The notes below the pieces were generated by a model that was not told the origin of the DNA, did not search any database, and worked only from the letters and a program-made list of their open reading frames with translations. A stretch of DNA of 64,000 bases from positions 124,001 through 188,000 of the forward strand of contig NZ_JNWK01000002.1 in the NCBI RefSeq assembly GCF_000716445.1, given 5' to 3'. Position 1 is the stretch's first letter, and every line of letters starts with the position of its first letter. A program made the position numbers and the translations under genes. Below are positions 9,777-18,363 of this stretch, one piece after another. Origin of the DNA: Streptomyces wedmorensis (GTDB taxonomy: Bacteria > Actinomycetota > Actinomycetes > Streptomycetales > Streptomycetaceae).

Positions 9777-11216
9777 ATGACCACCTTCGTGGACCGCGTC
9801 GAGCTGCACGTCGCCGCGGGTAACGGAGGCCACGGCTGCGCCTCCGTTCACCGGGAGAAGTTCAAGCCGCTCGGCGGACCCGACGGCGGCAACGGCGGTC
9901 GCGGCGGCGACGTGATCCTGGTCGTCGACCAGGCGATCACCACGCTGCTCGAGTACCACCACTCGCCGCACCGCAAGGCCACCAACGGCCAGCCCGGCGC
10001 CGGCGACAACCGCTCCGGCAAGGACGGCCAGGACCTGGTCCTCCCCGTGCCCGACGGCACCGTCGTCCTCGACAAGCAGGGCAACGTGCTCGCCGACCTC
10101 GTCGGCCAGGGCACCACCTTCATCGCCGGCCAGGGCGGCCGCGGCGGTCTCGGCAACGCGGCGCTCTCCTCCGCCCGCCGCAAGGCCCCTGGCTTCGCGC
10201 TGCTCGGTGAGCCCGGCGAGGCGGGCGACGTCGTCCTGGAGCTCAAGACCGTCGCCGACGTGGCGCTCGTCGGCTACCCGAGCGCGGGCAAGTCCTCGCT
10301 CATCTCCGTGCTCTCGGCCGCCAAGCCGAAGATCGCCGACTACCCCTTCACGACGCTCGTCCCGAACCTGGGCGTGGTCACCGCCGGCTCGACCGTCTAC
10401 ACGATCGCCGACGTCCCCGGCCTGATCCCGGGCGCGAGCCAGGGCCGCGGCCTGGGCCTGGAGTTCCTGCGCCACGTGGAGCGCTGCTCGGTCCTCGTGC
10501 ACGTGCTCGACACGGCGACGCTGGAGTCCGACCGCGACCCGGTCTCCGACCTCGACATCATCGAGGAGGAGCTGAAGCAGTACGGCGGCCTGGAGGACCG
10601 GCCCCGGATCGTCGTCCTCAACAAGATCGACATCCCGGACGGCCAGGACCTCGCGGACATGATCCGCCCCGAGCTCGAAGAGCGCGGCTACCAGGTGTTC
10701 GAGGTCTCCGCCGTGGCCCGTACGGGTCTGAAGGAGCTCTCCTACGCCCTCGCCGGCATCGTCGGCGAGGCGCGCGCGGCCAAGCCCGTGGAGGAGGCGA
10801 CCCGTATCGTCATCCGCCCGAAGGCCGTCGACGACGCGGGCTTCACCGTCACCTACGACGAGGCCGAAGAGGTCTACCGGGTGCGCGGCGAGAAGCCCGA
10901 GCGCTGGGTCCGCCAGACCGACTTCAACAACGACGAGGCCGTCGGCTACCTCGCCGACCGCCTCAACCGCCTCGGCGTCGAGGACCGGCTGCTCAAGGCC
11001 GGCGCCCGCGCCGGCGACGGCGTCGCCATCGGCGCCGACGACAACGCGGTCGTCTTCGACTGGGAGCCCTCCATGATGGCCGGCGCCGAGATGCTCGGCC
11101 GCCGCGGCGAGGACCACCGCCTCGAAGCCCCCCGTCCCGCCGCCCAGCGCCGCCGCGACCGCGACGCCGCGCGCGACGACGCCCAGCGCGAGTACGACGA
11201 GTTCGACCCGTTCTAG
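9777..11216 (+). CDS. obgE: GTPase Obg/CgtA
   Basis: This 479-residue ribosome-associated GTPase is implicated in 50S assembly and, in Streptomyces, in development. The N-terminal glycine-rich Obg fold (about 1-158) is followed by the G domain with P-loop GYPSAGKSS (166-174) and the NKID specificity motif. A C-terminal OCT domain (about 345-420) and a charged Arg/Asp tail complete it. A strong TCTGGAGG ribosome site precedes ATG 9777. In many actinobacteria proB follows directly; here a surface-polymer locus intervenes. Confidence 0.98.
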   Translation: MTTFVDRVELHVAAGNGGHGCASVHREKFKPLGGPDGGNGGRGGDVILVVDQAITTLLEYHHSPHRKATNGQPGAGDNRSGKDGQDLVLPVPDGTVVLDKQGNVLADLVGQGTTFIAGQGGRGGLGNAALSSARRKAPGFALLGEPGEAGDVVLELKTVADVALVGYPSAGKSSLISVLSAAKPKIADYPFTTLVPNLGVVTAGSTVYTIADVPGLIPGASQGRGLGLEFLRHVERCSVLVHVLDTATLESDRDPVSDLDIIEEELKQYGGLEDRPRIVVLNKIDIPDGQDLADMIRPELEERGYQVFEVSAVARTGLKELSYALAGIVGEARAAKPVEEATRIVIRPKAVDDAGFTVTYDEAEEVYRVRGEKPERWVRQTDFNNDEAVGYLADRLNRLGVEDRLLKAGARAGDGVAIGADDNAVVFDWEPSMMAGAEMLGRRGEDHRLEAPRPAAQRRRDRDAARDDAQREYDEFDPF

Positions 11217-11383
11217 CGGGTCGGGTGGCTGCGCCGGTCGCCGGACGGAGTCCGGCGCGGCCACCCGATGCCGGTGAGGCCCCTGGGCCGACGCGTGTCG
11301 GCGCACCGCACCCGTTCCAGCGGGGCCGGCCCGGCCTGGTCGCCGGGGATTCGGGGGCGGGCCGGGTGGGGGAGGGGCTCCCG

Positions 11384-11389
11384 TACGAT
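11384..11389 (+). promoter_or_regulatory. -10 box TACGAT, leaderless start at 11396
   Basis: TACGAT ends 6 nt before GTG 11396 and there is no ribosome site, so the transcript probably begins at or just before the start codon. Confidence 0.55.
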
Positions 11390-11395
11390 TCACGG

Positions 11396-13033
11396 GTGAG
11401 CGAGAGTGTCCCCCCGCAGGTCGCGGACCGTGTCAGTGTCGTCGTCATCTCGTACAACGACGCGGCGCGCGTCGGCGACGCGATCCGCTCCGCGCTCGCC
11501 CAGGGCGACGCGGTCGGCGAGGTCATCGTCGTCGACGACGCCTCCGGGGACGACATGCCCGGGGTGCTCGCCGGTTTCTCCGGCGAGCCGCGGGTGCGGC
11601 CGCTGATCCGCGAGGAGAACAGCGGCGGCTGCGGAACGCCCCGCAACGACGGCGTCGCCGCCGCCGTCCACCCGTACGTCCTGTTCCTGGACAGCGACGA
11701 CCTGCTGATGCCCGGCGCCGTCGACGGGCTGCTCGCCGTCGCCGCCGAGCAGCGCGCGGACGTCGTCGCCGGCGTCTGCGTGCGACGCGAGCTGCCCGAG
11801 GGCCGCGAGACGGTGTGGGCGCCCTCGCTGTACGACGTCTCGCAGGGCGCGACGCTCCCGGGCACCGTCCTCGAAGGCATCGAGAAGCATCCCGAGTTCG
11901 TCCTCGACACCCTCTCCGTCAACAAGCTGTACCGCCGCGACTTCCTCGACGCGCACGCGATCCGCTTCCCCGACGGCGCCTTCCACTACGAGGACTTCGT
12001 CTTCAGCGCCCGTGTCCAGGCCGCCGCCCCGCGGCTGGCCGTGACCGACGTGCCGGTGTACGTGTGGCACGTGCGGCGTCAGGCCGCGACCCTCTCGATC
12101 TCGCTGCGCCGCGCCTCCCTGGCCAACTGGGAGCACCGGATCGCCGCGCACGCCGCCGTCGTCGACGTGTTCCGCGCCGCGGACCGCCCCGCGCTCGCCC
12201 TCGCCGCGCAGACGAAGTTCCTCGACTACGACCTCCCCATGTACCTGCGCGAGCTGCCGCAGCGGACCGCCGCCTACCGGGCCGACTGGTGGACGGTCAC
12301 CCGTGCCCACCTGGCCGGGTTCGACGCCGCCGCCGTCGCCGAGGCACAGGCGCCGTCCCGCTGGCTGCACGCCGCGCTCACGGCCCTGGCCGCCGTGCCG
12401 GAGGGCCGCGAGCTGAGCCGGTTCGTCGAGCTGGCCGCCCCCAGCCCCCGCCTCGTCCCCCCGTACCCGCGCGCCGAGGACGGCACCCCTGTGCTGGCCG
12501 CCGCCCCCGCCGACGTACCGCTCGACGGTCTGGCGGAGCTGGCGCCCGCCGATCTGCCGGTCGCCGTGGACGGCGTCGTCGCCGTCGGCGGGGCGACCCG
12601 GCTGACCCTGACGGTGCACGACCTGTACGGCAGGATCGGCGCGCTGCGCCCCACCGCCGTAAGGGTGGAGTTCACCGAACGGGTGTCCGCCGCGGGACTG
12701 CCGGTCGAGGCGCCGCTGGTGCCCGCCGCCGAGGGCTGGACCGCCACCGTGCGGGTGCCGACCGCGAAGCTGCTCCGTCCGGGCCGACTCGCCGCCTGGT
12801 CGCTCCACGCCGAACTGCGTTACGCGGACGGTTCGACCGGAAGGGCCGAGGTGAGGGCGCCGCAGGGGTTCGCCGGGCGGCGCGGAGTCGTCGTCGGGCG
12901 ACTGGGCCGGCCGCTGCTCGTCCAGGTGGTGGCGTCGGCGCGGCGCGGGCTGGTCCTCCGCCTCGCCGGGGGCGCGGTCGGCGCCCGTCAGGTGCTGTCG
13001 GGGCGGTTCAGGAGGCTCCTCGCGATGCGGTGA
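11396..13033 (+). CDS. Family 2 glycosyltransferase
   Basis: This 545-residue protein has an N-terminal GT-A domain (RVSVVVISYNDAARVGDAI), nucleotide-binding VVDDAS and the metal-binding DSDD at 99-102. About 230 C-terminal residues are of unknown, possibly beta-rich, type. It shares the segment ENSGGCGTPRN with the next gene (QNSGGCSAPRN), so the two catalytic domains are paralogous. It presumably transfers a sugar from a nucleotide donor onto a surface polymer; donor and acceptor cannot be read. GTG 11396 was chosen over an upstream in-frame start because of the -10 box 6 nt away and because homology begins here. Confidence 0.88.
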   Translation: MSESVPPQVADRVSVVVISYNDAARVGDAIRSALAQGDAVGEVIVVDDASGDDMPGVLAGFSGEPRVRPLIREENSGGCGTPRNDGVAAAVHPYVLFLDSDDLLMPGAVDGLLAVAAEQRADVVAGVCVRRELPEGRETVWAPSLYDVSQGATLPGTVLEGIEKHPEFVLDTLSVNKLYRRDFLDAHAIRFPDGAFHYEDFVFSARVQAAAPRLAVTDVPVYVWHVRRQAATLSISLRRASLANWEHRIAAHAAVVDVFRAADRPALALAAQTKFLDYDLPMYLRELPQRTAAYRADWWTVTRAHLAGFDAAAVAEAQAPSRWLHAALTALAAVPEGRELSRFVELAAPSPRLVPPYPRAEDGTPVLAAAPADVPLDGLAELAPADLPVAVDGVVAVGGATRLTLTVHDLYGRIGALRPTAVRVEFTERVSAAGLPVEAPLVPAAEGWTATVRVPTAKLLRPGRLAAWSLHAELRYADGSTGRAEVRAPQGFAGRRGVVVGRLGRPLLVQVVASARRGLVLRLAGGAVGARQVLSGRFRRLLAMR

Positions 13034-13062
13034 ACATCACCGAAGGTGCGGTGGAGCAATTA

Positions 13063-13090
13063 TGGAACAATTCATCCCGCCGGTAGTCTT
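13063..13090 (+). promoter_or_regulatory. Possible sigma-E-like promoter upstream of the polymerase gene
   Basis: TGGAAC (13063-13068) is followed 17 nt later by GTCTT (13086-13090), inside an unusually AT-containing stretch of the 205-bp gap. It resembles the AAC-N16-(C)GTC pattern I recall for the Streptomyces cell-envelope-stress sigma factor. TAGTCT (13084-13089) could alternatively be a standard -10. Confidence 0.35.
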
Positions 13091-13238
13091 GCCGGTCGCT
13101 GGGTGGCGCCGACCCGACTCGCTGTGGCGGCACCCGACACCACTGAAGCCGTGACGCGCCGTGACCCAGGGCGCGGGCAGCGCCGTGGCGAGTCGGTCAG
13201 GCGCCGGATTCGCCGCACGCACTTGTGAGAGGACTTGG

Positions 13239-16022
13239 ATGCCGACTAGCGACGTCCCTGATGTGAGCGTCGTCATCATCGTCTACAACGATGAGGAACG
13301 GCTCCCGCGAGCGGTCCGGTCGGTGCTCGACCAGACCCTGAACAACCTCGAAGTGATCATCGCCGACGACTGTTCGACCGATGGCACCGAGCGCGTCGCG
13401 CGTTCCCTGGAGGCCTCCGACCCGCGAGTGCGCTACGTGCGGCTGGAGCAGAACAGCGGCGGCTGCAGCGCCCCCCGCAACCGCGGCATCGAGGTCGCGC
13501 GGGCCCCGCACGTCATGTTCCTGGACAGCGACGACGAGCTGCCCCGCCACGCCTGCAAGAGCCTGCTGCTCGTCGCCGAGGAGACCGGCGTCGACTTCGT
13601 CACCGGCGAGGTGACCCGTCTCTTCGAGGAGACGAACACCACCGGCCTCTGGTACCCGCACCTCTTCACCGAGCGCCGGGTCGTCAACGGCATCGCCGAG
13701 CGCCCCGAGTACTTCTTCGACCACCTGTCGACGAACAAGCTCTACCGGACCGCCTTCATCCGGGACAACGCCCTCACCTTCCCCGAGGGCATCCACTACG
13801 AGGACCAGCTGTTCTCCGCGCAGGCCTTCTCGCTCGCGGAGTCCTTCGCCGTCGTCCCGTGGTCGGTGTACACCTGGCGCCTCGCGCCGGAGAGCGTCTC
13901 CATCTCCTCCAGCCGGCACAAGATCCAGAACGTCGCGGACCGTATCGGCGTGGCCCGGCTCATCGACACCTGGTTCGAGGAGAACGGCCGCGGCGCGCTG
14001 CGCGCGGAGAAGGACTACAAGTTCCTCCGCCACGACTTCCGCCTGTACCTGGGCGACCTGCCGTTCCGTGACCTCGAGTGGACCGCCGAGTTCGCCGACG
14101 TGGTGAACCCGTACCTGGACGAGATCTCCGACGAGACCTACGCCCGGCTCTCCCGCGAGGAGCGCATCTGCATCCACCTGCTGCGTACCGGCCGCCTGGC
14201 GGAGCTCCAGGTCGCCGCCCGCCAGCTGGGCCGCCCGCAGCTCGCCCCCCGCTTCGTCACCGAGGAGGGCGAGGCCACCTACTGGGGCGCCGAGACCCCC
14301 GCGGACGACGCGAGCCGCCGCGAGCTGGACATCAGCGAGTGGCACATGAACCGGCAGGTCCTCGCGAGCGGACGCCTCCGCCACGAGCTGACCTCCGTGA
14401 AGATGCGCGGCCCGATCCTGTGCCTGGACATCCGCACGTACGACCCGTCCGGTCTGATCACCGACGGCACCGAGGCCACGGTCAAGCTGGCCGCCCACAA
14501 GAAGCCGCTGTCCGTACCGCTGGTTCTCCGTCCCGACGGCGACGGGCAGTACGTGTCCCACGCCGAGGTCGACCTGCGCAAGGTGCCCGTCGGCAAGGTC
14601 GGCGTGGCGACCCGCCGGCACCCGGTCATCGCCCTGGAGCGCGACGGCGCCCATCGCACGGACGTCCTGCTGGCCGAGCACGACCAGCCCGACTTCCGCG
14701 CCACCGTGACCTACCACAAGTTCGGCATCCACTACCTCCGCGTCAAGGCGGAGCAGAAGGGCGCCGGGCGACTCGAGGTGACCTGGCAGCGGTCCGGTGT
14801 CCTCAAGACGCTGGAACCGCTCGGCCCCTACGCCCGCAAGGCGAAGGACAAGGTCGGCAAGGTCAAGAAGATCCTCGTCGGCAACGAGGGCAAGGCCACG
14901 GCGTACGACGTCGTCTCCAAGCTGCCGCGCAAGCGCAGCCTCGCCGTCTTCGAGGCGATGGAGGGCCGCGGTTACGCGGACAACCCGCGTTACATCTACG
15001 AGGAGCTCAAGCGCCGGAACCTCCCGATCGACGTGGTCTGGGTGTACTCCGGCAACCGTGCCTCGTTCCCGAAGGACGTCCCGGTCGTCCGGCGCGGCAG
15101 CTTCGCTTACGGCCGCGCGCTGGCCCGCGCCACCTACTGGGTGGACTCCCACAACCTGCCGTACCTGTACCCGAAGCCGAAGGGCACCCGGTACCTGCAG
15201 ACGTGGCACGGGCAGACGTTCAAGGCGATGGGCTTCGACGTGCCGTCGCTGCGCCAGGCGCCGGCCGCCGAGCAGGAGGCGTTCCGGGCGGGCGTGGCCC
15301 GCTGGGACGCGCTGGTCTGCCCGAGCGCCGAGTTCGAGCGGACCTTCGTGCCGGCCTTCGAGGTCTCGGCCGACCTGATCCGCTCCGGCTACCCGCGCAA
15401 CGACGTGCTGGTGCGCTGGGCCGAGCCGGAGCAGCAGGCCAGGGTGGCCGCCGCCCGTGAGGCGCTGCACATCCCGTCCGACCGCAAGGTGCTGCTCTAC
15501 GCCCCGACGTTCCGCGACGCGGCCCGCCGCACCGGCCAGTCGGTCCGGGTGGACTTCGAAGCGCTGGCCCCGTACCTGTCCGACGAGTGGGTCGTCGTCG
15601 TGCGCACCCACCCGTACGACCGGTTCAAGATCGACCCGGAGCTCGGCCACTTCCTCCGCGACGGGTCCACGTACGCCGACATCAACGACCTGATGCTGCT
15701 GTCGGACGCGGTCCTCACGGACTACTCGTCGCTGATGTTCGACTACGCCAACACCGGCCGTCCGATCCTGCTCTACACGGACGACTACGAGGCCTACCGG
15801 GGCGGCGACCGCGGCACGTACTACGACCTCGAAGAGATCGCGCCCGGGCCGATGCTGACGACCACCGAGGACCTCGCGGCAGCCGTGCGGGACCTGGACG
15901 GCGTCCAGGAGCGGCACGCGCAGCGGTACGCGCGCTTCCAGGAAATGTTCTGCTCGTACGAGACCGGCCACGCCAGCAAGATGGTGGTCGACGCTTTTTT
16001 CGAAGGCGGCACCCATGACTGA
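13239..16022 (+). CDS. Bifunctional GT2 glycosyltransferase / CDP-glycerol glycerophosphotransferase-type wall polymer synthase
   Basis: This 927-residue fusion has an N-terminal GT-A domain (about 5-250) carrying VSVVIIVYNDEERLP and DSDD at 96-99. A middle linker region follows, and then a TagB/TagF-like Glyphos_transf domain (about 560-920). The latter shows WHGQTFKAMGFD with H657 and TDYSSLMFDY starting at T827, the conserved motifs of teichoic-acid primases and polymerases. It most likely builds a phosphodiester-linked, sugar-containing wall polymer at the inner membrane face. GAGAGGA precedes ATG 13239. It overlaps the next gene by 8 bp. It may correspond to the S. coelicolor enzyme linked to polydiglycosylphosphate synthesis (recollection, not checked). 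Confidence 0.9.
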   Translation: MPTSDVPDVSVVIIVYNDEERLPRAVRSVLDQTLNNLEVIIADDCSTDGTERVARSLEASDPRVRYVRLEQNSGGCSAPRNRGIEVARAPHVMFLDSDDELPRHACKSLLLVAEETGVDFVTGEVTRLFEETNTTGLWYPHLFTERRVVNGIAERPEYFFDHLSTNKLYRTAFIRDNALTFPEGIHYEDQLFSAQAFSLAESFAVVPWSVYTWRLAPESVSISSSRHKIQNVADRIGVARLIDTWFEENGRGALRAEKDYKFLRHDFRLYLGDLPFRDLEWTAEFADVVNPYLDEISDETYARLSREERICIHLLRTGRLAELQVAARQLGRPQLAPRFVTEEGEATYWGAETPADDASRRELDISEWHMNRQVLASGRLRHELTSVKMRGPILCLDIRTYDPSGLITDGTEATVKLAAHKKPLSVPLVLRPDGDGQYVSHAEVDLRKVPVGKVGVATRRHPVIALERDGAHRTDVLLAEHDQPDFRATVTYHKFGIHYLRVKAEQKGAGRLEVTWQRSGVLKTLEPLGPYARKAKDKVGKVKKILVGNEGKATAYDVVSKLPRKRSLAVFEAMEGRGYADNPRYIYEELKRRNLPIDVVWVYSGNRASFPKDVPVVRRGSFAYGRALARATYWVDSHNLPYLYPKPKGTRYLQTWHGQTFKAMGFDVPSLRQAPAAEQEAFRAGVARWDALVCPSAEFERTFVPAFEVSADLIRSGYPRNDVLVRWAEPEQQARVAAAREALHIPSDRKVLLYAPTFRDAARRTGQSVRVDFEALAPYLSDEWVVVVRTHPYDRFKIDPELGHFLRDGSTYADINDLMLLSDAVLTDYSSLMFDYANTGRPILLYTDDYEAYRGGDRGTYYDLEEIAPGPMLTTTEDLAAAVRDLDGVQERHAQRYARFQEMFCSYETGHASKMVVDAFFEGGTHD

Positions 16023-17172
16023 GGCCTCCCCTGCCCGTAAGAACGTGTTCTTCGTCGGTATCGACGTCGACTCGATGGGCGGATCCCAGCGGGTGCTGCA
16101 CACCCTCGCCCAGGGCATGGGAGAGCGCGGTCACCGGGTGGAGCTGATCGGCATCCGTCCGAGCCCCGAGCCCTTCCCGTACAACGCCGAGCGCTCCTAC
16201 CGGCACTCGACGCTCTACCCGGCCCCCGTCGAGCCCAAGGCGCCCGTGCGCACGGTCGGCGACCGGCTCAGCCTGGCACGCCGCGCCGAGACCCGGCGGG
16301 CCCGTGCCGAGCGGGACACCGCTCGCGCGGAGATCGAGCGGAAGCTCGCCGAGGTGAAGGACGGCTACATCGTCTTCGGCTCGCCGTGGGCGGTGGACTG
16401 GATCATGCCGCTGAAGTGGCGGCACCTGAAGGGCATCGGGCAGTACCACGAGTCCTTCGCGCAGGCCAAGCGCAGCGCCAACCTGTCGCTGATCCGGCGT
16501 CACTACCCGGAGCTGGAGCAGACGCTGGTCCTCTCCGAGGGCGACGCGGTCGAGTTCGTCAACCAGCGCGTGCCGAACGTGCGGGTCATGCCGAACCCGC
16601 TGCCGTTCTACCCGGACGAGCAGGCCCCGCTCGACACCCGCAAGATCGGCGCGGTCGGCCGTCTCGACCCGATCAAGCGGTACGACCGGATGATCGAGGC
16701 CTTCGCGGAGGCCCACAAGGGCCGCGAAGGCTGGGAGCTGCACCTCTTCGGCGAGGGTCCGCTGGAGAGCGAGCTGCGGATGACCGCCGCCGACCTCGGC
16801 GTCGCCGACCAGGTCGTCTTCCGGGGTACGGCCAAGGACATGGCCGCCGCCTACCGCGAGCTGTCGATCGTCGCGATCAGCAGCGAGCGCGAGGGCCGGC
16901 CGATGGCGCTGGCCGAGGCCGCCGCCTGCGGTGTGCCCTGCGTGAGCTTCGACGTCTCCGGCGGTGTCCGGGAGCTCGTCGCGGACGGCGTCACCGGCAC
17001 CCTGGTGCCGCCGGCCGACGTGCCGGGTCTCGCCGCCGCGCTCGGCGAGCTCATGGACGACGACGCCCTGCGGCAGCGCTACGGCAGCGCCGGCCGGGAG
17101 CACGTCGCGCACCTCGCACTGCCGCACGTCCTCGACCAGTGGGAGGCGGCGTTCGCCGAGATCGAGCGCTAG
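16015..17172 (+). CDS. Family 4 glycosyltransferase (TagE-like)
   Basis: This 385-residue GT-B enzyme has the acceptor half at the N-terminus with the GGSQRVL glycine motif. The donor half carries VGRLDPIKRYD and an E-x7-E motif, E293 to E301 (EREGRPMALAE). The closest functional theme is poly(glycerol-phosphate) alpha-glucosyltransferases that decorate teichoic acids. It is translationally coupled to the preceding polymerase (8-bp overlap), which supports a shared polymer. The sugar is unknown. Confidence 0.88.
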   Translation: MTEASPARKNVFFVGIDVDSMGGSQRVLHTLAQGMGERGHRVELIGIRPSPEPFPYNAERSYRHSTLYPAPVEPKAPVRTVGDRLSLARRAETRRARAERDTARAEIERKLAEVKDGYIVFGSPWAVDWIMPLKWRHLKGIGQYHESFAQAKRSANLSLIRRHYPELEQTLVLSEGDAVEFVNQRVPNVRVMPNPLPFYPDEQAPLDTRKIGAVGRLDPIKRYDRMIEAFAEAHKGREGWELHLFGEGPLESELRMTAADLGVADQVVFRGTAKDMAAAYRELSIVAISSEREGRPMALAEAAACGVPCVSFDVSGGVRELVADGVTGTLVPPADVPGLAAALGELMDDDALRQRYGSAGREHVAHLALPHVLDQWEAAFAEIER

Positions 17173-17182
17173 AACCCTCGTC

Positions 17183-17219
17183 GAAGCCCCGTCCGGACCG
17201 CGCGTCCGGGCGGGGCTTC
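17183..17219 (+). terminator. Terminator after the GT4 gene
   Basis: GAAGCCCCG-T-CCGGAC pairs with GTCCGG-G-CGGGGCTTC around a CGCGC loop, a very stable stem ending the polymer operon before galE. Confidence 0.85.
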
Positions 17220-17271
17220 CGCGTGCCCGGGGCCGTCCGCGGAGTCCTCCGGGGGGTTCGGGGGCTGTGGC

Positions 17272-17277
17272 TACACT
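17272..17277 (+). promoter_or_regulatory. -10 box TACACT, leaderless galE
   Basis: TACACT ends 6 nt before ATG 17284, with no ribosome site between. Confidence 0.55.
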
Positions 17278-17283
17278 GTCCGA

Positions 17284-18276
17284 ATGACCTGGCTCATCAC
17301 CGGCGGCGCCGGTTACATCGGTTCCCACGTCGTCAAAGCAATGACCGAGGGCGGCGAGCACGTCGTCGTGGTCGACGACCTCAGCACCGGCAACCCCGCG
17401 CGCATCCCCGACGGCATCGTCCTGGAGCAGGGCACGGTCCTCGACCGCGCCTTCCTCGACCGGGTGCTGCGCGAGCACCGGATCAAGGGCATCGTCCACC
17501 TGGCCGGCAAGAAGCAGGTCGGCGAGTCCGTCGAGAAGCCGCTGTTCTACTACCACGAGAACGTGACGGGCCTCCAGGTCATCCTCGACGCCGCGGTCGC
17601 CGCGGGCGTGAAGAGCTTCCTCTTCTCCTCGTCCGCCTCCGTCTACGGCATGCCCGACGTCGACCTCGTCACCGAGGACACCGAGTGCCTGCCCCTCAGC
17701 CCGTACGGCGAGACCAAGCTCGTCGGCGAGTGGATGGCGCGCGCCGTCGGCCAGGCCCACGGCCTGTCCACCGCCTGCCTGCGGTACTTCAACGTGGCGG
17801 GCGCCGCCGCCCCGGAGCTCGCCGACACCGGTGTCTTCAACCTGGTGCCGATGGTCTTCGAGCGCCTCGACGCCGGCGAGTCCCCGCGCATCTTCGGTGA
17901 CGACTACCCGACGCCGGACGGCACCTGCATCCGCGACTACATCCACGTCGCCGACATCGCCGACGCGCACCTGGCCGCGGCCCGCGCGCTCGTCGCGGCG
18001 GGCGAGGCCGGCGAGACGGCCACGCTGACCCTGAACATCGGGCGCGGCGAGGGCGTGTCGGTGCGCGAGATGGTGAACCTGATCAACGAGATCACCGGTC
18101 ACACCGTCGAGCCCCTGGTCACCCCGCGTCGCCCCGGCGACCCGGCGCGCGTGGTCGCCTCGGCCGAGCGCATCGAGTCGGAGCTCGGCTGGAAGGCGCA
18201 GCACGACGTCCGCTCCATGATCAGCTCCGCCTGGGAGGGCTGGGGCGCGAACCGAGCGGCCCGCGCCGCCGGCTGA
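17284..18276 (+). CDS. galE: UDP-glucose 4-epimerase
   Basis: This 330-residue extended short-chain dehydrogenase interconverts UDP-glucose and UDP-galactose (or the GlcNAc forms). It has the N-terminal NAD motif GGAGYIGS, the SSSASVYG serine region and the catalytic pair Y141/K145 in YGETK. Its place beside glycosyltransferases suggests that it supplies UDP-galactose-type donors for the wall polymer. The ATG lies just after a -10 box and there is no Shine-Dalgarno. Confidence 0.95.
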   Translation: MTWLITGGAGYIGSHVVKAMTEGGEHVVVVDDLSTGNPARIPDGIVLEQGTVLDRAFLDRVLREHRIKGIVHLAGKKQVGESVEKPLFYYHENVTGLQVILDAAVAAGVKSFLFSSSASVYGMPDVDLVTEDTECLPLSPYGETKLVGEWMARAVGQAHGLSTACLRYFNVAGAAAPELADTGVFNLVPMVFERLDAGESPRIFGDDYPTPDGTCIRDYIHVADIADAHLAAARALVAAGEAGETATLTLNIGRGEGVSVREMVNLINEITGHTVEPLVTPRRPGDPARVVASAERIESELGWKAQHDVRSMISSAWEGWGANRAARAAG

Positions 18277-18296
18277 CGCGTCCGGTCCACCGGCAG

Positions 18297-18326
18297 AGCG
18301 GGGTGCCCCCACGGGGGCACCCCGCT
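18297..18326. terminator. Bidirectional terminator between convergent genes
   Basis: AGCGGGGTGCCCCC pairs with GGGGGCACCCCGCT around an AC loop. It serves galE on the plus strand and the membrane-protein gene ending at 18364 on the minus strand. Confidence 0.85.
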
Positions 18327-18363
18327 TCCGCATGCCGTCGAACGAGCGGTCGACAAGACATCC

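Noticed and set aside
13197..16118. 973-codon minus-strand frame over the polymer synthase
   Set aside because: The plus-strand product has GT2 and Glyphos motifs; the antisense product has none.
15715..18333. 872-codon minus-strand frame
   Set aside because: It spans the GT4, galE and two terminators, with no motif; a shadow.
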